Shown in pieces: positions 15,093-20,133 of a DNA stretch of 20,133 bases (position 1 is the stretch's first letter; every line of letters starts with the position of its first letter). Under the pieces are notes generated by a model. It was not told where the DNA came from. It was given only the letters and a program-made list of their open reading frames with translations, and did no database searches. Source of the stretch: Candidatus Micrarchaeaceae archaeon (GTDB lineage Archaea; Micrarchaeota; Micrarchaeia; Micrarchaeales; Micrarchaeaceae); the NCBI GenBank assembly GCA_027310535.1, contig DAIDAQ010000004.1, positions 1 to 20,133 of the forward strand, in the 5' to 3' direction. The position numbers were made by a program, and so were the translations under genes.

Positions 15093-15227
15093 GGGGTTGT
15101 GGCGTAATTTGGCAGCGCAGCAGGCTCCAGATGTTCAAAAACTCGATGAGCAACGCGATGATTAGGATCTGGAATTACGATTACATGAAGTAACCTGCTG
15201 GTCCGGGTTCAAATCCCGGCGACCCCA
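15093..15227 (+). tRNA. tRNA-Trp (anticodon CCA) with intron
   Basis: Folded by eye. Acceptor GGGGTTG (15093-15099) pairs with CGACCCC (15220-15226) with one G-T pair; discriminator A 15227; CCA is not encoded. D arm GCGT/GCGC with a GG-containing loop (15102-15118). Anticodon stem GCAGG (15120-15124) pairs with CCTGC (15194-15198). T arm CCGGG-TTCAAAT-CCCGG (15203-15219). Loop bases CT-CCA-G then A once the intron is removed give anticodon CCA at 15127-15129, which is tryptophan. The intron occupies 15131-15192, the canonical archaeal 37/38 site. A T-run at 15234-15237 may end transcription. A recombinase remnant begins 60 bases downstream, so this gene was probably an integration site. Confidence 0.93.
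15131..15192 (+). other. tRNA-Trp intron (62 bases, archaeal splicing-endonuclease type)
   Basis: Boundaries are inferred from the canonical position after base 37. Partial bulge-helix-bulge pairing is visible: exon CTCC (15125-15128) against GAAG (15187-15190) with one mismatch, and ATGT (15131-15134) against ACAT (15183-15186). The intron also holds ATCTGG (15167-15172), exactly complementary to CCAGAT (15127-15132) across the 5' splice site. CGATGA occurs twice (15144-15149, 15156-15161), one base away from the C/D-RNA C box UGAUGA. No clear CTGA D box is seen. Confidence 0.75.
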
Positions 15228-15287
15228 AGGACATTTTGTCGTCAGAAAAGCGGGTTCAAAAACCTGAAAAGCGACCTAACAAGCAGC

Positions 15288-15842
15288 ATGCAAAAGCTGC
15301 CAAAGCACGGGTTGGAGGAACCCACAACAGCCATAAGGAAGGAGTACGTAAAACGCTTCGAGAGAAGGCGTTCCGCGAAGTACGGGACGCCCTCAAAGGC
15401 GTTTTCGGACGCACAGATCAAGGCGTTCTTCAGAGCCGTAGACAACGAGAAGTTCCGCCTATTGTTCTCATACCAGGCGCAGCTCGGTCTCAGGATAGGC
15501 GAAGTGGTCCGAGTGAACCTGAAGGACATTAACCTAGAGACAAGAGAACTTACCATAAAGACCGAAAAAGCGCACACATTGGATACATTGCTTATTCCAA
15601 TGGACTTGTTCAAGCAGACCATAGCATACATAACGAGCCATAAGGCAGACATAGAAGGCTCTCAGGGCTACCTGTTTTTCAGGCAGCCTGAACATAGTAG
15701 CAGGGTTGAGCCATTCTTGGAGCAGAACTACGCCCACAAGCGGTTCAGGCATTACGTTAGGCTTGCCGAATTGGACGGGGTCTACGAAATAAGCGAAGAG
15801 TCTGTAGCAGGCCGAATTTGGCTAGCTAGGAATGCAACATGA
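15288..15842 (+). pseudogene. Truncated tyrosine recombinase (phage/plasmid integrase) remnant
   Basis: 184 residues from ATG 15288 to TGA 15840-15842. The core begins AFSDAQIKAFFRAVDN and contains LGLRIGEVVRVNLKDI (first catalytic Arg, RIGE), then IKTEKAHTLDTLLIP (the catalytic Lys region) and GYLFF. After ISEESVAGR the similarity stops: the HxxR box and tyrosine nucleophile that should follow are missing. The last ~10 residues (IWLARNAT) look unrelated, so the protein should be inactive. In another frame, 15830-15924 encodes DFIHATFSKEAVLKV, which might be a scrap of the missing C-terminus with Phe where Tyr belongs (weak). It lies 60 bases after, and in the direction of, tRNA-Trp, the classical integration arrangement. 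No second copy of the tRNA 3' end is in the window. Confidence 0.8.
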
Positions 15843-15961
15843 TTACCTCGACGTGTTTGATTTTATTCATGCTACATTTTCAAAGGAAGCTGTGCTTAAA
15901 GTAAGCCTGGATAAATACAGCTAGTGGGAAGGAGGGGACTGCTTTGCCTGCGGCGCTGGCA

Positions 15962-17236
15962 TCACTTGACGCGCGCCTTCTGTACCTCTGAATAATGGGA
16001 TTTGACATAGCCCTCGAGGTACCGCTTGAATTCCTCTGTAGCCGTATCAGCCTTTACAGATGCGACCTGCTTGCCGTCCGCATAGATTAGGCATGACGGG
16101 TTCTCTCCGCTCCCTGGGAGAGATATCCCTATGTTGGCCCTCCTGCTTTCCCCTGGCCCGTTTACTATGCACCCCATGACAGCAACTTTCATGCCCTCTA
16201 CGCCCTTGTAGCCGAGCCCCTTCCATTCAGGCATCTTTTCCTGCAGGTATCCTGTAAGCTCCTGGGCCATCTCCTGAAATACTGTAGAAGTGGTGCGCCC
16301 ACAGCCTGGGCAGCTAGAGACCAGCGGCGAGAAGTGCCTTATGTCGAGCGACTGCAGTATCTGCCTTGCGACTGTAACCTCCTCAGCCCTGCTGGCGCCG
16401 GGCACTGGCGTGAGCGAAACCCTTATCGTATCCCCCACCCCATGCGTGAGCAGCAGCGATAGCGCAGCGCTCGACGCGGCGACGCCCTTGCTGCCCAACC
16501 CTGCTTCTGTCAGTCCGAGGTGAAGGGGCTGCTCTATCCTCTGTGAGAGCATCTGGTAGGCCCTTACCATCTGAGGGACCTCTGATATCTTCGTGCTCAC
16601 GATTATGCGGTCCGGCTCTGTGCCGTACTCTATCGCCTTGTTCACAGACTGCACTGCGCTTTCCACCACGGCGTCGACAGTGACGTCCTCTGCACTCTTT
16701 GGGTTTGCGCTTTCTGTGTTCCTATCCATCAGCTCCGCCAGTACCCCAGGATCAAGCGAGCCCCAGTTCACCCCTATCCTAACGGGCTTCCCGTGGTCAT
16801 TCGCTACCTTGAGTATGGCCCTGAAGTTATCATCGTGCTTATCCCCGAACCCGACATTTCCCGGGTTTATCCTGTACTTGTCGAGCGCTTCGGCGCATGA
16901 TGGCACTTCCGTGAGTAGTTGATGGCCATTGTAGTGGAAATCGCCTATGAGCGGGATATCATAGCCAAGGTCATCGAGAGCCTTCCTTATATCCTTCACC
17001 GCATTCGCCATCCTCAAATTCTGGACTGTGAACCTCACAAGCTCGGAGCCTGCCTTGTAAAGTTCTATTATCTGCGCGACGGTAGACGTGACATCGCCTG
17101 TGTCGGTGTTAGTCATGCTCTGTACTGCAATTGGATGCTCAGAGCCAACCCACATGCCTCTTACCTTTACTTGAAGTGTTCTCTTCCTTGGAACCCATTC
17201 GGAGTTTTCCTTTGCTGTGGATATGCTTGCCATCAT
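15962..17236 (-). CDS. ispG: 4-hydroxy-3-methylbut-2-enyl diphosphate synthase (GcpE)
   Basis: 424 residues. Penultimate MEP-pathway enzyme: reduces and opens 2-C-methylerythritol cyclodiphosphate to HMBPP with a [4Fe-4S] cluster. The N-terminal TIM barrel has HPIAVQSMTNTDTGDV and DIPLIGDFHYNGH, then YRINPGNVGFGDK and VRIGVNWGSL. The C-terminal cluster domain has CPGCGRT (C309, C312) and MGCIVNGPGE (C356 and the cluster-ligating Glu, E363). All cluster residues are present and length is that of the bacterial two-domain form. Start ATG 17236 overlaps the ispH stop by four bases (ATGA). A second ATG at 17233 has better spacing from AAGGTGA, so the product may be one residue shorter. Last gene of the MEP block. 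Confidence 0.95.
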   Translation of the reverse strand: MMASISTAKENSEWVPRKRTLQVKVRGMWVGSEHPIAVQSMTNTDTGDVTSTVAQIIELYKAGSELVRFTVQNLRMANAVKDIRKALDDLGYDIPLIGDFHYNGHQLLTEVPSCAEALDKYRINPGNVGFGDKHDDNFRAILKVANDHGKPVRIGVNWGSLDPGVLAELMDRNTESANPKSAEDVTVDAVVESAVQSVNKAIEYGTEPDRIIVSTKISEVPQMVRAYQMLSQRIEQPLHLGLTEAGLGSKGVAASSAALSLLLTHGVGDTIRVSLTPVPGASRAEEVTVARQILQSLDIRHFSPLVSSCPGCGRTTSTVFQEMAQELTGYLQEKMPEWKGLGYKGVEGMKVAVMGCIVNGPGESRRANIGISLPGSGENPSCLIYADGKQVASVKADTATEEFKRYLEGYVKSHYSEVQKARVK

Positions 17237-18180
17237 GTCACCTTGCGCTCTCGCTGAATGTTATGCAACTCATATGGCATTGTGAATTTCATGCTTTCCT
17301 TTACCACTTCAAGGGTCTCTACCTTTCCACCCTTCCTGATCAGGTAAGCGGCTATCTCTTGGACTACGCGCTCTGGCGCGCTCGCTCCCGCAGATATTCC
17401 GACCCTGCTCTTGCCCTCCAGCCATTCCCCTTTTATGTCGTTCGTTCCGTCGACCAGATATGAGCTAATGCCGCACGACCTGGCTGTTTCGACCAGCCTA
17501 TTTGAATTTGATGAGTTCTTGCTCCCGACCACCAGTATCAGGTCGCAGCTTGCTGCTGCTGCCTTGATGGCACCCTGCCTGTTTGTGGTTGCGTAGCATA
17601 TGTCGGATGATGGGGGGGGCTTTATGGCCGGGAAGCGCTCCTTCAGCGCCTTTATCGTTTCGGCGCATTCACTTACAGAGAGCGTAGTCTGCGTGAGGTA
17701 GACAAGCTTGCCGGGGTCCTTCACCGAGAGGCCGGGAACCTCGCCTGCTGCCTCGATGAGATGTGTTATGTCGGGCCTTACGCCCATCACCCCTATGGCC
17801 TCAGGGTGCCCTCTGTGCCCTATGTAGATGATCTCCATCCCCTGCCTTGCAAACCTTCCAACTTCAATGTGTATCTTCGTCACAAGCGGGCAGGTTGCGT
17901 CTATGGTGGTAAGCCTCCTCTTCCGTGCATCTTCCCTTACTGACGGGGCTATGCCGTGCGCCGAGAAGATGCATATGCTGCCTTCTGGTATCTCTGACAC
18001 CTCATCAACAAAGGTTGCGCCTTTTGCGCGCAGGCCGTCGCAAACGACCTTGTTGTGGACTATTTCATGCTTAACATAAACAGGCGCCCCGAAGGCTTTC
18101 AGGGCTTCCTCTACCGTAGCTACGGCGCGCTCCACCCCAGCACAAAAGCCACGCGGGCTTATCAGGTAAACTCTCTCCAT
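17233..18180 (-). CDS. ispH: 4-hydroxy-3-methylbut-2-enyl diphosphate reductase (LytB)
   Basis: 315 residues, standard length. Last MEP step: reduces HMBPP to IPP and DMAPP with a [4Fe-4S] cluster. Three conserved cluster cysteines: C13 in SPRGFCAGVERA, C97 in IDATCPLVTKIH and C195 in DICYATTNRQ. Substrate-binding histidines are in EIVHNKVV (H42), FSAHG (H75) and GHRGHPE (H125, with proton-donor E127). TQTTLS and the late SNSNRL and GISAGASAPE motifs also fit. The N-terminal MERVYLISPRGFCAG is directly at the start, with no targeting extension. Preceded by a good TATA box, so ispH-ispG can be transcribed independently of dxr. Overlaps ispG by four bases, implying coupled translation. Confidence 0.97.
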   Translation of the reverse strand: MERVYLISPRGFCAGVERAVATVEEALKAFGAPVYVKHEIVHNKVVCDGLRAKGATFVDEVSEIPEGSICIFSAHGIAPSVREDARKRRLTTIDATCPLVTKIHIEVGRFARQGMEIIYIGHRGHPEAIGVMGVRPDITHLIEAAGEVPGLSVKDPGKLVYLTQTTLSVSECAETIKALKERFPAIKPPPSSDICYATTNRQGAIKAAAASCDLILVVGSKNSSNSNRLVETARSCGISSYLVDGTNDIKGEWLEGKSRVGISAGASAPERVVQEIAAYLIRKGGKVETLEVVKESMKFTMPYELHNIQRERKVT

Positions 18181-18209
18181 TACAACCCTGTGCTTGCTTT
18201 TATTGCTAC

Positions 18210-18220
18210 CTATTTATATA
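18210..18220 (-). promoter_or_regulatory. TATA box of ispH-ispG
   Basis: Minus strand TATATAAATAG, 30-40 bases before ATG 18180, predicting a ~10-base leader. It looks like the archaeal promoters elsewhere in the window. Confidence 0.6.
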
Positions 18221-18258
18221 CAGCCTGCTTACTCCGTCAGATGCCGTATCAGCCCTGC

Positions 18259-19506
18259 CTAGCGGCGCACGCCGCTTGATTTCATTATGGCAGACCCTAC
18301 CTCAGTAGCCACCTCCCTGGCCCATTTGTCTGCCCTTATTATATCGGCAAGCGTCGGGTTTTTTACCGGCCGGTGGATATCAACAACAACTCCAACTATT
18401 TTAGGCACATCCATAAACCCTATCTTATCCTCCATAAACAGCCCTACGGCCACCTCGTCGGCACCGTTGAGCACCGCCGGGGCGGTCCCGCCCATCTTCC
18501 CTGCTTTGTAAGCTATGCTGAGGCTGGGGAAGCGATGCTCATCAGGCTGGCTGAACTCGAATTTCATGTTGTTCGCGAGCTTGAGCTTCTCTATCCCTAT
18601 ATCGTACCTATACGGGAACGTCAGCGAGTACGCTATAGGGTAGCGCATGTCGTGCGGCCCCTGCTGGACCTTCTGGCTGCCGTCCGCCAGCTCGACCCCA
18701 GAGTGGACGATACTCTGCGGGTGTATCACTATCTTTATGTCGTCAATCGGGATGTTGAATATGGACGATATCTCTATCCTCTCCATCCCCTTGTTCATCA
18801 GCGTGGCCGACCTGATCGTTATAAGACTGCCCATGCTCCAGTTTGGGTGCCTGAGAGCCGACTTCGCATCTGCACGCAGCATTTCCCCATATGGCGCCTC
18901 CCTGAAAGGCCCCCCGGAGCACGTAAGGATGACGTTTTTAACGTCGTGCGCAGCCCCCCTCTGCAGGTGCCATATCGCGCTCCGTCTCTGCCCGTCGAGT
19001 ACCAGCACATCATTCTCAAGGCACTGCCAGACCGCGCTAGGCTCACTGTCTATAGGCAGCACCTCGACGTCATTCCTTTTCGCCGCGTCGAAGATCAGCT
19101 TGCCTGCGGTCAGGAACGCCTCCTTGTTCGCAACGGCAACACTGTTCCCCGCCTCGATCGCCTGGAGCGTTGGGGCTAGACCCGCAAACCCAGAGGTCGC
19201 AATGACAACATAGCCGCCGCTTATCTTGCCGCAGACCTCTGTCGCGGCAGCTTCACCGGCAAAGAGCTTTGTCTTCTTCTGCACTATGCGATCGAGCACC
19301 TTCTGCGCTGCCTTTTCTTCCACGACAACAGCGTACTTTGGCTTGAACTCGTTGATCTGCGAGGCCATAAGGTCAACATTGCCTCTGCAGACTAGTGCAA
19401 AGACCTCGAAGTCCTTCTTGCCCCTGAGCCTTCTGACAACATCGAGCGCCTGTGTGCCTATCGAACCCGTGGAGCCGTGCACTATAAGCGGTATCGGTTT
19501 ATACAT
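18259..19506 (-). CDS. dxr: 1-deoxy-D-xylulose 5-phosphate reductoisomerase
   Basis: 415 residues from ATG 19506 (MYKPIPLIVHGSTGSIG). The ATG at 19530 would add eight residues, but ACCTATAATA abuts it, a TATA box spaced for a leaderless start at 19506. First committed MEP enzyme: NADPH- and metal-dependent isomerisation/reduction of DXP to MEP. NADPH loop GSTGSIG (11-17), NKEAFLTAG (128-136), metal ligands in IDSEPSA (D153, E155), CSGGPFREAP, HPNWSMG (220-226), LMNKGMERIE and IHPQSIVHS. All major active-site segments are present. The residue after the metal-ligand Glu, normally His (DSEH), is Pro. A perfect short hairpin covers the stop region. Upstream lies a decayed transposase. Confidence 0.96.
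   Translation of the reverse strand: MYKPIPLIVHGSTGSIGTQALDVVRRLRGKKDFEVFALVCRGNVDLMASQINEFKPKYAVVVEEKAAQKVLDRIVQKKTKLFAGEAAATEVCGKISGGYVVIATSGFAGLAPTLQAIEAGNSVAVANKEAFLTAGKLIFDAAKRNDVEVLPIDSEPSAVWQCLENDVLVLDGQRRSAIWHLQRGAAHDVKNVILTCSGGPFREAPYGEMLRADAKSALRHPNWSMGSLITIRSATLMNKGMERIEISSIFNIPIDDIKIVIHPQSIVHSGVELADGSQKVQQGPHDMRYPIAYSLTFPYRYDIGIEKLKLANNMKFEFSQPDEHRFPSLSIAYKAGKMGGTAPAVLNGADEVAVGLFMEDKIGFMDVPKIVGVVVDIHRPVKNPTLADIIRADKWAREVATEVGSAIMKSSGVRR
18262..18275. repeat. Perfect GC hairpin at the dxr 3' end
   Basis: GCGGCG-CA-CGCCGC, a 6-bp perfect inverted repeat with a two-base gap covering the last dxr codons, directly before the TAG stop. No T-run follows, so it is not a convincing terminator; an RNA-stability role for the dxr mRNA end is possible. 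Confidence 0.4.
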
Positions 19507-19530
19507 GCTTGCTGCTCTCTTGCTCTTCAT

Positions 19531-19538
19531 TATTATAG
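19531..19538 (-). promoter_or_regulatory. TATA-like box of dxr
   Basis: Minus strand CTATAATA, immediately before ATG 19530 and ~28 bases before ATG 19506. This spacing supports leaderless translation from 19506. Confidence 0.4.
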
Positions 19539-19579
19539 GTTGCTATTTGGGTGGTTTTGTAGAAATAATGCCATTATAG

Positions 19580-19618
19580 CTTTCCGTGAAGGTTCCACGA
19601 CTACTTTTGCACGGAAAG
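19580..19618. repeat. Inverted repeat at the 3' end of the transposase remnant
   Basis: CTTTCCGTG (19580-19588) and CACGGAAAG (19610-19618) are exact 9-base inverted copies with 21 bases between. They enclose the transposase stop codon (19601-19603). Could be an RNA stem-loop insulating dxr from upstream transcription, or contain the terminal repeat of the insertion sequence; the other IS end is outside the window. Confidence 0.6.
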
Positions 19619-20133
19619 CAACGCCTCTATAAGCATCATTGTTGCAATGCTCCTGGCTTCGCCGCATGTCCTCGTATCGGTGAAACGACCGATGACGTAT
19701 CCTATCTGTTTGATGCTCTTGAAGTTACGGTTGTTCAGCAGTTTGTTCCGTAAGCGGTTGCGTACATACCCCTCTGGGTTGAGTTCAGGCGAGGACGGAG
19801 GCATGAATAGCAGCCGCATGTTGTCCTTCTTGTCGAAAAACCTACCGACACGTTTATAGTGGCGCACTGCGCCGTTGCCCAAGACAACCAGTATTCTGTC
19901 GTAGGGGTAATGCTGTTCTATCTCGCGGAGAAGCAGCAGGAACGATGGCGTCTTTGCAGACTTCCGCACAGTCTCAATAATCTCTCCTTCTGAGACCCCT
20001 ACGGCACCGAAGAAGTACGCTCTCTCGGTCTTGCTCTGCGGTGCATCAACAATGCTCTGGTTGTACGTCCGGCCGTATCTGTTGTGTGCTGGCGTGGATA
20101 TAGACATCTAGTCGACAAACACCACCTTCATGG
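19601..20133 (-). pseudogene. IS630-type (DDE) transposase remnant, interrupted and truncated by window edge
   Basis: The frame enters at the window edge as MKVVFVD, meets an in-frame TAG at 20108-20110, then continues for 168 residues (MSISTPAHNRYGRTYNQ...). IS630/Tc1-mariner landmarks: the first catalytic Asp in VVFVD, where the family usually continues DE (a GAG to TAG change would explain the stop); ILVVLGNGAVRH where the family has L-D-N; and MPPSSPELNPEGYVRNRLRNKL where the family has NP-x-E followed by V-W. Thus the second Asp reads Gly and the catalytic Glu position also appears to be Gly. Transposition activity is very unlikely. The N-terminal helix-turn-helix part lies outside the window. 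The remnant ends ~70 bases before dxr. Confidence 0.82.

Noticed and set aside
15204..15260. CGGGTTCAAA occurs at 15204-15213 (tRNA T arm) and again at 15251-15260, like a duplicated attachment core.
   Set aside because: The match ends after ten bases and lacks the rest of the T stem and acceptor, and it lies before the integrase rather than at the far end of an element. Chance or a minor scar is as likely.
15236..15532. A 98-codon open frame starting 9 bases after the tRNA.
   Set aside because: It is out of frame with the recombinase, which has clear family motifs over the same bases; the product is basic low-quality sequence.
15093..15842. SSV-type integration, in which the integrase gene is split at the attachment site.
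   Set aside because: The integrase piece is broken at its C-terminal side, 600 bases from the tRNA, not at the tRNA junction.
15830..15924. A small protein (MQHDYLDVFDFIHATF...) after the integrase.
   Set aside because: Only about 30 residues with no start signal; better explained as frame-shifted integrase debris or noise.
20105..20113. TAG in the transposase as a recoded sense codon (pyrrolysine or alternative code).
   Set aside because: Other genes here use TAG as a normal stop (for example the SSB and dxr genes), and the transposase has further damaging substitutions.

Overview
The window is an archaeal chromosome segment. It encodes a group II chaperonin (thermosome) subunit, prefoldin beta, ribosomal proteins L14e and L34e, an archaeal AdkA-type adenylate kinase, an EMC3/DUF106 membrane protein, a DtdA-type D-aminoacyl-tRNA deacylase, a crenarchaeal/SOSS-B-like single-strand binding protein and an intron-containing tRNA-Trp. 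Several genes have TATA-like boxes about 25-35 bases upstream and very short leaders. A secreted LamG-like protein with a class III (pilin/archaellin-type) signal segment, together with compact gene packing, suggests a DPANN archaeon, perhaps Micrarchaeota-like. That placement is inference from protein style, not proof.

Layout. 1-2485 (+): the 3' part of an NAD(P)H-hydrate dehydratase gene overlapping argS. 2595-4523 (-): the LamG-like surface protein and dtdA. 4593-7141 (+): a tight operon of prefoldin beta, a DHH phosphoesterase and an Mre11-like phosphoesterase. 7104-11042 (-): a long operon read as thermosome, adkA, EMC3-like, L34e, cmk, L14e. 11161-13043 (-): a Mrp/NBP35-type P-loop ATPase and an eight-or-so-helix UPF0104/AglD-type membrane protein. 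13125-14227 (+): a family 2 glycosyltransferase and the SSB. 14230-15024 (-): a membrane-anchored DUF929 thioredoxin-like protein. 15093-15227 (+): tRNA-Trp(CCA) with a 62-base intron at the canonical 37/38 position, followed by a truncated tyrosine-recombinase pseudogene. 15962-19506 (-): three consecutive genes of the bacterial-type MEP isoprenoid pathway (dxr, ispH, ispG). 19601-20133 (-): a decayed IS630-type transposase running off the window end.

The most striking content is the MEP block. Archaea normally make isoprenoids by mevalonate routes, so dxr-ispH-ispG beside thermosome and L34e genes is unusual. The genes look intact, with the expected iron-sulphur cysteines and catalytic motifs, and have archaeal-looking promoters. 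They lie between a recombinase relic at a tRNA gene and a transposase relic, which fits acquisition by horizontal transfer followed by decay of the mobile parts. The remaining MEP genes (dxs, ispD, ispE, ispF) are not in the window, so completeness of the pathway cannot be judged here. Apart from the recombinase/tRNA neighbourhood, no stretch of more than about 200 bases is without a gene. No CRISPR array or replication origin was seen.
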